A DNA stretch of 64,000 bases from Alistipes indistinctus YIT 12060 (GTDB lineage: Bacteria; Bacteroidota; Bacteroidia; Bacteroidales; Rikenellaceae): the NCBI RefSeq assembly GCF_025144995.1, contig NZ_CP102250.1, positions 1,302,001 to 1,366,000 of the forward strand. The letters are read 5' to 3'. Shown here piece after piece: positions 8,641 to 17,615 of this stretch; position 1 is the first letter of the stretch; the number at the start of each line of letters is the position of its first letter. Under the pieces are notes generated by a model that had not been told where the DNA came from, did no database searches, and was given only the letters and a program-made list of their open reading frames with translations. The position numbers were made by a program, and so were the translations under genes.

Positions 8641-9540
8641 CTATTCCGCCCCTTTTTTTATCCGGGCGAAATTGCGGTACTCGAGCGGCGTCTTGCCGGT
8701 CCTTCTCTTAAATGAAATGGAGAAATATTCCGGATTGTCGTATTTGAGATGATAGGATATCTCCTTGATGGTCGTGTTTGTCGTCGCAAGCAGCAACTTC
8801 GCTTCGTTGATCTTCAGCTCTTTCATATACTGGGCGGGAGACGTGCCCGCATATTCGCGGAACGCCTTGCGGAATCCCGAATAGCCCAGCCCTACCCGCT
8901 CGGCAACCTCCTGCGGCGAGAGATTCTCGTACACATTCTCGCGCATCACCACCTTCGCCTTATCGACCTTCCCGATGATGTCCTCATCGTGCAGGACACT
9001 GCTTTTCTGGCGGTAATACATCAGTCCGAGCAGGTGCATCACGATCCCCGAAAGGGCCGGTTGTGCGCCGATCCTGTCCTCGTTGGCAATGTCGCGGGCC
9101 TTCAGATAGAGGTCTATGATTCGTTCGTTGAGCCCGATGTCGAAAACCGGCGAACAGGCCGAAAAGTAACCCGACGCAACCAGCCGGTCGATCATCTCGC
9201 CCTTGAAACCGATCCAATACTCCTTCCAACCCGAATTTTCGAACGGACGGTAGGTATGCCACACCCCGGGAAAAAGGAAAAACATCTTGCCTTCCTCGAT
9301 CCGCTGTGAAACCCTCGGCTCTCCATAGGTAAACATTCCTTCGCCGTCGGTAATATAAAGCAACTGGAATTCGTCGAGCACGCGTCCCTCTTCCACATCG
9401 AAAAAATAACCCTGCGGGTGGTTCTGGGGCGGATAAACCTCGTCAGCGGTAATCACCTGGCTGCCGACGCCCGTCACCGTCAGTCCCCACAACTCGTCGC
9501 CGTCAGCCGGAATCAGGTATTTGATATCGCCCGTACTCAT
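8641..9540 (-). CDS. AraC-family transcriptional regulator
   Basis: The 299-residue protein has an N-terminal cupin-like sensing half (residues about 15-110, with DEFQLLYITDGEG and FFLFPGVWHTYRP) and a C-terminal double HTH (LSPQEVAERVGLGYSGFRKAF, then IKEISYHLKYDNPEYFSISF and the closing RTGKTPLEYR). This layout fits a soluble sugar-responsive activator. Its ATG at 9540 overlaps the stop of the E1-like gene (TGATG), implying translational coupling. A GTG three bases earlier also opens the frame. It converges on the esterase and GH106 genes, so it may control them, but the coupling equally points to a link with the E1-like protein. Effector unknown. Confidence 0.9.
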   Translation of the reverse strand: MSTGDIKYLIPADGDELWGLTVTGVGSQVITADEVYPPQNHPQGYFFDVEEGRVLDEFQLLYITDGEGMFTYGEPRVSQRIEEGKMFFLFPGVWHTYRPFENSGWKEYWIGFKGEMIDRLVASGYFSACSPVFDIGLNERIIDLYLKARDIANEDRIGAQPALSGIVMHLLGLMYYRQKSSVLHDEDIIGKVDKAKVVMRENVYENLSPQEVAERVGLGYSGFRKAFREYAGTSPAQYMKELKINEAKLLLATTNTTIKEISYHLKYDNPEYFSISFKRRTGKTPLEYRNFARIKKGAE

Positions 9541-10241
9541 CACAGTTCCAATTTACTGACCTGCATCGTCCGGCCATCCACGACCAACAGATTCCCGGCC
9601 AATGATTCGCCCACTCCGCACAGCAGTTTGACCGTTTCGAGCGCCTGCAGCGAACCGATTACCCCCACGATCGGCGAGAGGACACCCACCACCGGTTTCT
9701 GCGACGCCCTCTCGGGATAAAGATCCCGGTAACCGCCCGCGCCCCCGGCATGGAAAACGGCCACCTGCCCCCCGACAGCCTCGGCGGTACCGTAAATCAT
9801 AGGCACCTCCGCCTCCCGGCAAAAATCATCGATCACGTAACGGGCGTCATAGTTATCGGTACAATCGACCACTGCATCATGTCCGCCGAGCAATCCGGCG
9901 GCATTCGCTGCAGTCAGCCGGTCGGTCACGACACGGATATCGCACCCGGGATTGAGTCGTGACAGGCGCATCGCGGCCACTTCGGCTTTCGGCCGGCCCA
10001 TATCTGCAGTCGTATAGAGTACCTGCCGTTGCAAATTACTCAACGACACCGTATCATTCTCGATCAGCGTCAGGTGGCCGACACCGGCCGCTACCAGATA
10101 ATTCAGCGCCGCAGAACCGAGCCCCCCGGCACCGACAACCGCCACGCGCGCGGCAATAAGCGCCTGCTGCATCCGGTCGGTAAAACCCTCGACCAACAGG
10201 TTGCGTTCGTAACGTTCTCTTTGTGCTGCGGATAGTTCCAT
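9540..10241 (-). CDS. ThiF/MoeB/HesA-family E1-like adenylyltransferase, zinc-less variant
   Basis: The 233-residue protein has the E1-like Rossmann nucleotide site (VVGAGGLGSAALNYL), the Arg in QRQ, the Lys of MGRPKAEV and the acidic VVDCTDNYDARYVID loop. These let MoeB and ThiF adenylate the C-terminus of sulfur-carrier proteins for molybdopterin or thiazole synthesis. Unlike MoeB or ThiF, it lacks both CxxC zinc pairs: the usual RCLYP becomes RDLYP, and the protein stops at SKLEL before the second pair. I chose the ATG at 10241 over an upstream GTG/ATG option because it starts the family-typical MELSAAQRERYERN. No ThiS or MoaD partner is encoded nearby. Substrate unknown. Confidence 0.85.
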   Translation of the reverse strand: MELSAAQRERYERNLLVEGFTDRMQQALIAARVAVVGAGGLGSAALNYLVAAGVGHLTLIENDTVSLSNLQRQVLYTTADMGRPKAEVAAMRLSRLNPGCDIRVVTDRLTAANAAGLLGGHDAVVDCTDNYDARYVIDDFCREAEVPMIYGTAEAVGGQVAVFHAGGAGGYRDLYPERASQKPVVGVLSPIVGVIGSLQALETVKLLCGVGESLAGNLLVVDGRTMQVSKLEL

Positions 10242-10261
10242 ACGGCTGTTTGCTGACACGA

Positions 10262-10269
10262 CAAAGATA
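10262..10269 (-). promoter_or_regulatory. -7 promoter box (TATCTTTG) for the E1-like / araC pair
   Basis: TATCTTTG on the minus strand matches the Bacteroidota -7 consensus and lies about 20 bases before the ATG at 10241. It directly follows the terminator of the upstream gene. Confidence 0.6.
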
Positions 10270-10270
10270 A

Positions 10271-10299
10271 AAAATCCCACCGAATAACGGCAGGATTTT
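10271..10299 (-). terminator. Terminator after the acyl-CoA synthetase gene
   Basis: On the minus strand AAAATCCTGCCG and CGGTGGGATTTT form a 12-bp stem with two G-T wobbles, a TTATT loop and a T run that merges into the next promoter. Confidence 0.75.
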
Positions 10300-10379
10300 C
10301 ATCGCTCCTTCCACCGGAGCATCCGGCGGAATTTCTTATCCGGGATCATCCGGACATCTCCTACCGGGGATAAAACCTT

Positions 10380-11987
10380 CTATTTCTTTTTGGTATACAG
10401 GAACCGTTTGATCTTCTGGGTCGGCGTCTTTTCAAAACCGTCCTCATTCTCGACCACCACCGAAATACGCGAAAATTTATTCACCTTCGAATTGACGTAA
10501 TGCATCAGGTCCTGCTTGATGTTTTCCATCTTTTGCCCGAGGTTTTCGCGCACGGTATGGTATTTTTGCTCGAGCGCCTCTCGGTTGAAGTGCACGATAG
10601 CCACCAGCTTTCCCATGTCCTCTTTGACCAGAGAATCGGCAACCAGCGCATGACCGTTGATCACGTTCTCGATCTCCTCGGGGTAGATATTTTCACCGCT
10701 CGGGCCGAGGATCATATTCGTAAGGCGCCCTTTGATATAGAGGTAACCGTCCCTGTCGAACACCCCCAGGTCTTTTGTGCGAAACCAACCGTCCTCGGTA
10801 AACGAGTCGGCCGTCGCTTCGGGATTTTTGTAATACCCCATCATCACATTAGGGCCTTTTACAACGATCTCTCCTTCGCCCGAGCGCGGATTCACATTGT
10901 CGAGACGGGCTTCGACCCCCTCCAGCATCGGCCCCGTGGACTGATGCCGCACCATCGACGGATTAACCCCGGCCAATACGGGAGCCGTCTCGGTGAGGCC
11001 GTACCCGATCGCATAGGGGAACCGTCCCTCCAACAGGAACAGTTCGACGGTCGGATCGAGTTTCGCCCCGCCGATACCGAAGAAGCGGATACGGCCGCCG
11101 AACAACTGTGCAAGGCGCCTGCCGGCAATCCGGTGCAGGAACCTGCGTCCCCAATCGGTTTTGTAAAGTGCTGCCATCAGCCGGTTGCCAGCTACCTGCG
11201 GTAAGATTTTGTTTTTGTAAATTTTCTCGATAATCAGCGGCACGGTCAGCATGATCGTAGGACGCACCTTCTTGAGCACGGGGAGCAATACCGAAGCGGT
11301 CGGGGCTTTGTCGAGATAGACCACCGATGCGCCCCACATCACCGGCAGCAGCATGCCCAGCGAACATTCGTAAGTGTGGGACAGCGGCAGGATAGACAGG
11401 AATACGTCATCGGGATAAACCGGTTGCAGGATGCTCACCATCTCCAGCTCGCTGCACAAGTTGCGGTGCGAAAGCATCACGCCTTTGGGCGAAGAGGTGG
11501 TACCCGAAGTGTAAATGATCGCCGCGAGATCATCCCCGTTCGGTATGGTTACGGAGCCAAGCGTATCGGAAGTCTGGTGGATCACCCCGAGGTTCATGCT
11601 GCGCACCACGAGGTTCAGCCCGGAGATGACCTCCTTCGAGACCTTCGTGAACAGTTTATCGGAAACGACGAGCGCTTTGGCCTCGGAATGCAGGATGATC
11701 TTGTCGAGTTCGGGGCCCGAAAAATCAGGCAGGATGGGTACGATCACCATGCCCGACACGGTCGCGGCAAAATAAGCGACGCCCCAGTTAGGCATGTTGT
11801 TGCTCAATAATGCGATTTTGTCGCCACTGTTCAGCCCGGCATGGACGAATATATCGATCAGGGTGTTGACGCGTTCGGAGAACTCGGCGTAGGTGAGCGA
11901 CTCTCCCCCGTACATCGAGAAACAAGGCCGCGGGCCGAAGGAATCAATGCTGTGCAGATACAATTCCCGAAGGGTTTCGAATCTCAT
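10380..11987 (-). CDS. Long-chain fatty acid-CoA ligase (AMP-forming)
   Basis: This 535-residue ANL-superfamily enzyme activates fatty acids to acyl-CoA through an acyl-AMP. It carries the P-loop motif IYTSGTTSSPKGVMLSH, the GYGLTETAPV motif and the hinge region DGWFRTKDLGVFDRDGYLYIKGR. The C-terminal catalytic lysine segment is EKTPTQKIKRF. The ATG at 11987 (MRFETLRELYLHS) is preferred because the in-frame ATG at 12035 would lie upstream of the likely promoter. It may supply substrates to the acyl-CoA dehydrogenase near 30 kb, though the two are not linked. Divergent from queG. Confidence 0.9.
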   Translation of the reverse strand: MRFETLRELYLHSIDSFGPRPCFSMYGGESLTYAEFSERVNTLIDIFVHAGLNSGDKIALLSNNMPNWGVAYFAATVSGMVIVPILPDFSGPELDKIILHSEAKALVVSDKLFTKVSKEVISGLNLVVRSMNLGVIHQTSDTLGSVTIPNGDDLAAIIYTSGTTSSPKGVMLSHRNLCSELEMVSILQPVYPDDVFLSILPLSHTYECSLGMLLPVMWGASVVYLDKAPTASVLLPVLKKVRPTIMLTVPLIIEKIYKNKILPQVAGNRLMAALYKTDWGRRFLHRIAGRRLAQLFGGRIRFFGIGGAKLDPTVELFLLEGRFPYAIGYGLTETAPVLAGVNPSMVRHQSTGPMLEGVEARLDNVNPRSGEGEIVVKGPNVMMGYYKNPEATADSFTEDGWFRTKDLGVFDRDGYLYIKGRLTNMILGPSGENIYPEEIENVINGHALVADSLVKEDMGKLVAIVHFNREALEQKYHTVRENLGQKMENIKQDLMHYVNSKVNKFSRISVVVENEDGFEKTPTQKIKRFLYTKKK

Positions 11988-12032
11988 TGCAAATGGAAAG
12001 TTAGGAATGTCGGGACATTTGCCAATCGAACG

Positions 12033-12040
12033 CAAAGATA
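12033..12040 (-). promoter_or_regulatory. -7 promoter box (TATCTTTG) for the acyl-CoA synthetase gene
   Basis: Minus-strand TATCTTTG, about 45 bases before the chosen ATG at 11987. It supports that start over the ATG at 12035, which would fall at or before the transcription start. Confidence 0.6.
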
Positions 12041-12062
12041 AGTTTTATTATTATAAAATCAT

Positions 12063-12070
12063 TACTTTTG
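12063..12070 (+). promoter_or_regulatory. queG: -7 promoter box (TACTTTTG) for queG
   Basis: TACTTTTG fits TAnnTTTG and lies 14 bases before the queG ATG, giving a very short leader. It is divergent from the box at 12033-12040. Confidence 0.55.
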
Positions 12071-12084
12071 AAGACGTTTGAGCA

Positions 12085-12990
12085 ATGAATCAGGACCATT
12101 CGATACACTCCCGTGCCGAAATTCTCGGCTTCGACCGCTGCGGTATAGCCCGTTGCCGCCCGCTCGAAGAGCGTCGCGGACTGTTGGAGCGATGGCTCGC
12201 ACAGGGACGGCACGGCGGCCTGACCTATATGGAACGCAATCTCGACAAGCGGATCGACCCGGCCCTGCTGGTCGAAGGAGCCCGGTCGGTAGTGGTTTGT
12301 GCCATCAGCTACAACCGTCCTCCCGCTGCCGGAGTCGCCTCACGGATCGCCTCGTATGCCCGGGGACGCGACTACCATCCGGTATTGAAAGAGAAATTGC
12401 ACGAACTGCTCGCCTACATTCGCGACCTGCATCCCGGAACTTCGGGACGCGTCTTCGTCGATACGGCCCCGATCCTCGAAAAAAGTTGGGCCGCCGAAGC
12501 GGGAGTAGGACGCATCGGACGCCACTCGCTACTGATCGTACCCGGTCTGGGATCGTTCGTTGTGCTGGGGCTGATCGTGACGGATGCCGAACTCGAACCC
12601 GATCCGCCTTTCCTGGCACCGGACCCGTGCGGTTCCTGCCGCGCCTGTATCGAAGCCTGCCCCGTCGGTGCGATCGGAAACGACCGGACGATCGACGCTT
12701 CGCTTTGTATCTCGCGCCGCACGATCGAGGCGGAAGCGGGCGACGAAGGCGACCTGCACGGGTGGATATTCGGCTGCGACATTTGCCAGCTGGCCTGCCC
12801 CCACAACCGCCATGCACCGGTATCCGCCCATACCTGCTTCGCCCCGGCCGGAGATATCGGACAGATGACCGAAACCGATTGGCTGCAGCTCTCCGGAACC
12901 GATTTCCAAAACCGTTTCGGCGACACGCCGCTGGCCCGCTGCGGACTGGAGCGCATCCAACGCCGCATCCGGCAAGGTTCACAAAAATAA
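12085..12990 (+). CDS. queG: Epoxyqueuosine reductase
   Basis: The 301-residue iron-sulfur/cobalamin enzyme catalyses the last step of queuosine synthesis, reducing epoxyqueuosine in tRNA to queuosine. It has the N-terminal cobalamin-type domain (LGFDRCGIARC, RHGGLTYMERN, VVCAISYN) and two 4Fe-4S clusters with CGSCRACIEACPVGAI and CDICQLACPHN. ILEKSWAAEAGVGRIGRHS is a family hallmark. The length is near the lower end of the family, without a C-terminal HEAT extension. Cobalamin dependence links it functionally to metH. Confidence 0.95.
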   Translation: MNQDHSIHSRAEILGFDRCGIARCRPLEERRGLLERWLAQGRHGGLTYMERNLDKRIDPALLVEGARSVVVCAISYNRPPAAGVASRIASYARGRDYHPVLKEKLHELLAYIRDLHPGTSGRVFVDTAPILEKSWAAEAGVGRIGRHSLLIVPGLGSFVVLGLIVTDAELEPDPPFLAPDPCGSCRACIEACPVGAIGNDRTIDASLCISRRTIEAEAGDEGDLHGWIFGCDICQLACPHNRHAPVSAHTCFAPAGDIGQMTETDWLQLSGTDFQNRFGDTPLARCGLERIQRRIRQGSQK

Positions 12991-13318
12991 CATCCAGGAA
13001 AAATCTCGAAAAAACAGATCTATCGGCGAAGGACATATCTCTACAACGCTTTTCTATTCCTATCGTGAAAAGTATGCCCTCCTTGAAAAGCTGACTGAAA
13101 AGTCAGGCAAGAACAGCCCAATCTTCATCAGAAATTACCGGGTCAAAACCGTCCCTGTTTTCAAACGGTATCCGAACGACAAAGCCCTGCCTCGCAAGGC
13201 AGGGCTTATTCCGATTACCGGGATATCTCCCGAGGTTTATCCGCGGGCCAAAATATCAGTCTCAAACAGTCGGCATGCAGACAAAATTAAGTTTTCCGAC
13301 AGCGTCCCGACGAATCGG
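12991..13318. other. Intergenic region between queG and katA
   Basis: This 328-bp convergent gap holds one strong hairpin (13182-13207). The plus strand also stays open in one frame across it without any start codon. I see no recognisable gene, RNA or promoter. Confidence 0.5.
13182..13207. terminator. Bidirectional terminator between queG and katA
   Basis: Perfect 11-bp arms AAGCCCTGCCT / AGGCAGGGCTT with a four-base loop between two convergent genes. Flanking T/A tracts are short. Confidence 0.7.
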
Positions 13319-14812
13319 CTAAAGGGTCTTGTCTGCCACCTGCTGGCGCTTCACTTCGTCGAGCACCGATTGCAGGTCTATCCCGAGTTTTTCGGCAATA
13401 CCTTGTCCGCACCGTTCATCGGCCTGATAGAAACGGGCCACCGCACGCGTCTGGATATTGACCGGAACACCCGCCATCGCCTCGGCCGCATTCGAAATCA
13501 GTCGTTGTTGCGCATCGGGCGACTGCAGGCGGAACAACTCGCCCGGCTGCGAATAGTAATCGCTGTCCACACGGGCGTCATACGCCATCGCATCCCCCTC
13601 TACCTTTAAAGGCGGCTCGAGGTAGGAACGATCTTCGGTCGGGCCTCCGAAACTGTTCGGTTCATAGTTGACGCTGCCGCCGCCGTTCGCATCGAAACGC
13701 ATCAGCCCGTCCCGCTGATAATTGTGAGCCGGGGAGCGTGAAGCGTTCACCGGCAGGCTTTCGAAGTTGGCTCCGAGCCGGTAGCGGTGCGCATCGCCAT
13801 ATGCGAACAGGCGCCCCTGGAGCATTTTATCAGGCGAGAAGCCGATTCCGGGAACGATATTGGCCGGGTTGAAAGCAGCCTGTTCCACTTCTGCGAAGTA
13901 ATTTTCGGGATTACGGTTCAGCTCCATCACCCCCACCTCCTGCAACGGATAATCGGCATGCGGCCATACCTTCGTCAGGTCGAACGGATTGATCCGGTAG
14001 GTCGCCGCATCGGCCTCCGGCATAATCTGCACGTAAAGCGTCCAGCGCGGAAAATCGCCCTGCGCAATGTGACCGAACAGATCCTTTTGCGATGCCTCGC
14101 GGTCTTTGGCGACGACCGCCTCGGCTTCGGCATTGGTCAGGTTTTTGATTCCCTGCTGGGTTTTGAAATGAAATTTGACCCAGAACCGTTCATTCGCCGC
14201 ATTGATAAAGCTGAACGTATGGCTTCCGAAGCCGTGCATCTGACGCAGGCTCGCCGGAATCCCGCGGTCGCTCATCAGGATCATCACCTGATGGAGGGTC
14301 TCCGGAGAGAGACTCCAAAAATCCCACGCCGCCGTTGCGCTGCGCAGGTTGGTTTTCGGGTCGCGCTTCTGCGTGTGGATAAAATCGGGAAATTTGAGCG
14401 GATCCCGGATAAAAAAGACCGGTGTATTGTTCCCCACCAAATCCCAGTTACCTTCGTCGGTGTAAAATTTGATCGCAAAACCGCGCACATCGCGCTCGGT
14501 ATCGGCAGCGCCGCGCTCGCCGGCAACGGTCGAAAAGCGTACGAATAAATCGGTCTGTTTGCCCACTTCCGAAAAAATCGACGCTTTCGTGTACTTCGTG
14601 ATGTCTTTCGTCACGGTAAAGGTCCCGTAAGCGGCCGAACCTTTCGCATGCACGACCCGCTCCGGAATGCGTTCACGCGTAAAATGGGCCAGTTTTTCCA
14701 TGTACCAGACATTTTGCATCAGCATCGGACCGTGCGGCCCGGCGGTCTGGACGTTCTGGTTCTCCGCCACGGGAGTACCAGCATTCGTCGTCATTGTCTT
14801 TTTCGTCGTCAT
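13319..14812 (-). CDS. katA: Catalase (monofunctional haem, small-subunit clade)
   Basis: The 497-residue catalase converts hydrogen peroxide to water and oxygen. Visible are the distal histidine in [14 protein letters not shown] (about residue 55), the distal asparagine in [14 protein letters not shown], the haem-proximal tyrosine motif [14 protein letters not shown] and the NADPH-clade core [13 protein letters not shown]. Length matches clade 3 enzymes. The ATG at 14812 ([12 protein letters not shown]) is chosen; an upstream in-frame start at 14848 adds 12 atypical residues. An OxyR regulator is encoded near 47.5 kb and is a plausible activator. No signal peptide, so cytosolic. Confidence 0.97.
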   Translation of the reverse strand: MTTKKTMTTNAGTPVAENQNVQTAGPHGPMLMQNVWYMEKLAHFTRERIPERVVHAKGSAAYGTFTVTKDITKYTKASIFSEVGKQTDLFVRFSTVAGERGAADTERDVRGFAIKFYTDEGNWDLVGNNTPVFFIRDPLKFPDFIHTQKRDPKTNLRSATAAWDFWSLSPETLHQVMILMSDRGIPASLRQMHGFGSHTFSFINAANERFWVKFHFKTQQGIKNLTNAEAEAVVAKDREASQKDLFGHIAQGDFPRWTLYVQIMPEADAATYRINPFDLTKVWPHADYPLQEVGVMELNRNPENYFAEVEQAAFNPANIVPGIGFSPDKMLQGRLFAYGDAHRYRLGANFESLPVNASRSPAHNYQRDGLMRFDANGGGSVNYEPNSFGGPTEDRSYLEPPLKVEGDAMAYDARVDSDYYSQPGELFRLQSPDAQQRLISNAAEAMAGVPVNIQTRAVARFYQADERCGQGIAEKLGIDLQSVLDEVKRQQVADKTL

Positions 14813-14871
14813 AAGGCAATCATCGTTAATATTTATCGGGAACGGCATTCAGATCAACACTCCTTATAGAA

Positions 14872-14879
14872 CAAATCTA
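14872..14879 (-). promoter_or_regulatory. katA: -7 promoter box (TAGATTTG) for katA
   Basis: TAGATTTG on the minus strand fits TAnnTTTG and lies about 60 bases before the katA ATG. Further CAAA repeats just upstream could include a -33 element or an OxyR site, but spacing is not exact. Confidence 0.45.
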
Positions 14880-14968
14880 GCAAATAATCGGGACAAACCG
14901 GGCAAATAGTTTATAATTAGCAATTCAAATATTTTATACCCGTATAAGTGCAACACATACCATACCAA

Positions 14969-14998
14969 AAGCGGCGGTTCCAAAAGGAACCGCCGCTT
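14969..14998 (-). terminator. Terminator near the katA upstream region
   Basis: Perfect 13-bp arms (AAGCGGCGGTTCC / GGAACCGCCGCTT) around a four-base loop, followed on the minus strand by TTTT. It lies 5 to 35 bases past the mdh stop and would end the gcvH-mdh transcript. Confidence 0.9.
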
Positions 14999-15021
14999 CT
15001 TATATTCAAAGAATCCGGTGC

Positions 15022-15963
15022 TTAGAGCGCGTTGATCTCTTTGAGGACAGCGTTGGTTTTGCGGACAGCCTCGGCGCTCTTCTCGAAGAGGGCTTTCTCG
15101 TCTGCAGTGAGGTTCAGCGACAGAATCTTCTCCACACCGTTCTTGCCGATCACGGCCGGAACACCGATGCAGATATCCTTCTGACCGTATTCGCCGTCGA
15201 GAGCCGTGCAGGAAACAATCACCTTCTTCTGGTCGCGGATGATCGATTCAACGACATAAGCTGCCGCTGCACCGGGCGCATACCAAGCCGACGTTCCGAG
15301 CAGCTTGGTCAGCGTTGCACCGCCCACCATCGTGTCGGCAACCACCTTGTCGAGTTCCTCTTTGCTCAGCAGTTCGGTAACGGGAATGCCCTTGTAGGCG
15401 GCTTTGCCGGCCAGCGGAATCATCGTGGTATCGCCGTGCCCGCCGATTACCATGCCTTCAATCTCGTTCGAGTTGGCATTCAGGGCCTTGCTCAGGTAGC
15501 ATTTGAAGCGGGCCGTATCCAGTGCGCCGCCCATACCGAAAATCTGGTTCTTCGGAAGACCGCTCTTTTTGAGGGCCAGGTAGGTCATCGTATCCATCGG
15601 GTTGCTGATGATCAGGATAATGGCCTTCGGCGAGTATTTCAGTACGTTCTCAACCACCGAGCTCACGATACCGGCATTCACGCCGATCAACTCTTCGCGG
15701 GTCATACCCGGTTTGCGGGGCATACCTGAGGTGATCACCACTACGTCCGAACCGGCGGTCGCGGCATAATCGTTGGTCACGCCGGTCAGTTTCGTATCGA
15801 AATCCATCAGCGTGGCGGTCTGGAAAATATCCAGCATTTTACCTTCGGCTACCCCTTCTTTAATATCCAGCAGCACCACTTCATCGGCGATCTCGCGGGT
15901 GGCGATCACATTTGCGCAGGTAGCGCCTACGTTGCCCGCACCCACGACAGTAACTTTACTCAT
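15022..15963 (-). CDS. mdh: Malate dehydrogenase (NAD, LDH-like type)
   Basis: The 313-residue enzyme interconverts malate and oxaloacetate. It has the Rossmann start VTVVGAGNVGATCA, the substrate-loop SGMPRKPGMTREEL with Arg rather than Gln (malate specificity), ISNPMDTMTYL and the catalytic His in IGGHGDTTMIPL. In anaerobic Bacteroidota it serves the reductive branch to fumarate and succinate. It lies 19 bases after gcvH on the same strand, so the two are probably cotranscribed. Confidence 0.97.
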   Translation of the reverse strand: MSKVTVVGAGNVGATCANVIATREIADEVVLLDIKEGVAEGKMLDIFQTATLMDFDTKLTGVTNDYAATAGSDVVVITSGMPRKPGMTREELIGVNAGIVSSVVENVLKYSPKAIILIISNPMDTMTYLALKKSGLPKNQIFGMGGALDTARFKCYLSKALNANSNEIEGMVIGGHGDTTMIPLAGKAAYKGIPVTELLSKEELDKVVADTMVGGATLTKLLGTSAWYAPGAAAAYVVESIIRDQKKVIVSCTALDGEYGQKDICIGVPAVIGKNGVEKILSLNLTADEKALFEKSAEAVRKTNAVLKEINAL

Positions 15964-15982
15964 AATTTCGTATTTTTTAAAA

Positions 15983-16360
15983 TTAACCTATCAGTTTGGC
16001 ATAATCCTCAGCGGAGAGCAGTGAATCGAGCTCTGCGGGATTCGTCATTTTAATTTTCACCATCCAACCCTCGCCGTAAGGATCTTTATTGACCTTGTCG
16101 GGAGCGTCGTTGAGCGATGCATTGAACTCGAGCACCTCGCCGCCCACAGGCAGGAAAGCATCCGAAACCGTCTTCACGGCCTCGATCGTGCCGAAAATTT
16201 CGTTCTGGGCAAGTGTCTCGCCCTCAGTGGTCACATCGACAAAAACGATATCGCCGAGTTGGCTCTGTGCAAAATCGGTAATGCCCACATAGGCCTCATC
16301 CCCTTCGACCCGGATCCATTCGTGATCCTTCGAATACTTCAAGTTAGCCGGAATATTCAT
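15983..16360 (-). CDS. gcvH: Glycine cleavage system H protein
   Basis: The 125-residue lipoyl carrier shuttles the aminomethyl group between the P, T and L proteins of glycine cleavage. The lipoylated lysine is Lys63 in [14 protein letters not shown], matching the E(S/A)VK motif. [21 protein letters not shown] is the standard start. No gcvP or gcvT is nearby; pairing with mdh is a genomic arrangement rather than an obvious pathway link. Confidence 0.97.
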   Translation of the reverse strand: MNIPANLKYSKDHEWIRVEGDEAYVGITDFAQSQLGDIVFVDVTTEGETLAQNEIFGTIEAVKTVSDAFLPVGGEVLEFNASLNDAPDKVNKDPYGEGWMVKIKMTNPAELDSLLSAEDYAKLIG

Positions 16361-16475
16361 CTGTAGTGTATTTTATTGAGTTTGTATGATCGTCTGTACC
16401 GGATGTTCGGAAAGCGGAACGGACTCCGGGGATATCTTCCCGGTCGGAACCGGGTGCCCTCCGTTTTCGGACGCT

Positions 16476-16483
16476 CAAAGGTA
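16476..16483 (-). promoter_or_regulatory. -7 promoter box (TACCTTTG) for gcvH-mdh
   Basis: Minus-strand TACCTTTG about 115 bases upstream of the gcvH ATG. The resulting leader is long for this window; I do not see a glycine riboswitch core in it. Confidence 0.5.
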
Positions 16484-16535
16484 GTCGTTTTTCAGGGATT
16501 ATAAAATTTAACTGTGATTTTTTTCACACTTAAAT

Positions 16536-17588
16536 TCATCGCGAGAATACGATTTTCATCACCACCGGATTGTGGTCGCTGGAGTGGAAATCCAGTGGGA
16601 GCGTTTCGATGGAAAGTACTTCGATACCGGGCGAAACGAAAAAGAAATCGGTCAACGTCCGCACCGACGAATCGGCCCGGAAAGGCCGGTCCAGATAGCG
16701 CAGCGAAGGATGCTGCGCGTCGTAGACGAAACGGCCGGCCCGGCGGAACAACCTGCCGTCGATCTGCTGCGGCACGAAATAAGGATTCGAAAGCTCCGCC
16801 GCAGAAGGAATGTAATCGGGCGGATATTGGTTCCAGTCACCGCCGGTTACCGAACGGATCCCGGCCGAATCGGCCCGTGCAATCAGTTCCGCGAGGAAAA
16901 CGCACTCTTCAAACCGCATGTTACCCGTATCGTAAGCGGTATTGTGCGTATTGTCGATCATCACCGTATCGCCCGCAGCGGTCAGAAACCGGGCTGAAAG
17001 CAGCCCGCGTTTGAGGTTGAACATCCGTTCCGGGAACGGGAAGCGGGACGGGTACTGATACCGCACCGCATCGAGCGGCCTGTACCGCGACAAGGTCAGC
17101 AGTCCGCTGGCCACACGTCCGATCGGATCGCGTAACGGAATCGGTACGAACCACGCCTTATAATTGAAGCCGAACGCCGCCGCATAACCCGGGAAAGCGG
17201 CACCGATCAATCCCGCTTCGTCGATGCGGTAGGTACGGTGAGACGAGCGGTCCACCTCCTGCAACAGCATGATGTCCGCATCGATCTTTTGCAGCGTCAG
17301 GACGATCTGCGCCAGGTTAGCCGCAGTCCGTGCACGGGTGTCGCGTACGCGCCTGCCGCCGTCGTAGAAAAAGTCCATGTTGTCGCCCAGCCCGGCATAA
17401 CCGATATTCCAACTGACCAGGGTCAGTGTGTCCGGAAGCGAATCGGGCTGCTGGCATCGGTACACCTCCTCAACCGGCGCGGGACGAAACTCCGCGAGCC
17501 AGGAAATCCCGAAAAAAACCGCCGCCACCGCCACCAGCGGGACGACGATCCGCACCGTCACGGCACGGAACCTGCGGTACTTTCTCAT
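16536..17588 (-). CDS. Membrane-anchored endonuclease/exonuclease/phosphatase-family protein
   Basis: The 350-residue protein has one N-terminal membrane segment (IVVPLVAVAAVFFGISWL) and an EEP fold. Metal and catalytic motifs are present in order: SWNIGYAGLG, LLQEVDRSS, DNTHNTAYD, TGGDWNQYPPD, TDFFF and SSDHNPV. EEP members act on nucleic acids, phosphoinositides or sphingomyelin; the membrane anchor argues for an envelope phosphodiester substrate. It follows a GT9 glycosyltransferase and DUF4254 gene on the same strand with a 27-base gap to the former. Substrate unknown. Confidence 0.8.
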   Translation of the reverse strand: MRKYRRFRAVTVRIVVPLVAVAAVFFGISWLAEFRPAPVEEVYRCQQPDSLPDTLTLVSWNIGYAGLGDNMDFFYDGGRRVRDTRARTAANLAQIVLTLQKIDADIMLLQEVDRSSHRTYRIDEAGLIGAAFPGYAAAFGFNYKAWFVPIPLRDPIGRVASGLLTLSRYRPLDAVRYQYPSRFPFPERMFNLKRGLLSARFLTAAGDTVMIDNTHNTAYDTGNMRFEECVFLAELIARADSAGIRSVTGGDWNQYPPDYIPSAAELSNPYFVPQQIDGRLFRRAGRFVYDAQHPSLRYLDRPFRADSSVRTLTDFFFVSPGIEVLSIETLPLDFHSSDHNPVVMKIVFSR

Positions 17589-17615
17589 CTTTATTATATC
17601 GGGGTTGATACTGCG

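Noticed and set aside
12991-13318. A plus-strand frame without start runs across the queG-katA gap (reads ...YREKYALLEKLTEK...)
   Set aside because: There is no start codon and the frame continues only as the antisense shadow of katA. A terminator hairpin lies inside. I treat it as non-coding.
16361-16475. A glycine riboswitch in the gcvH leader
   Set aside because: The leader is long, but no tandem glycine aptamer pattern is seen.
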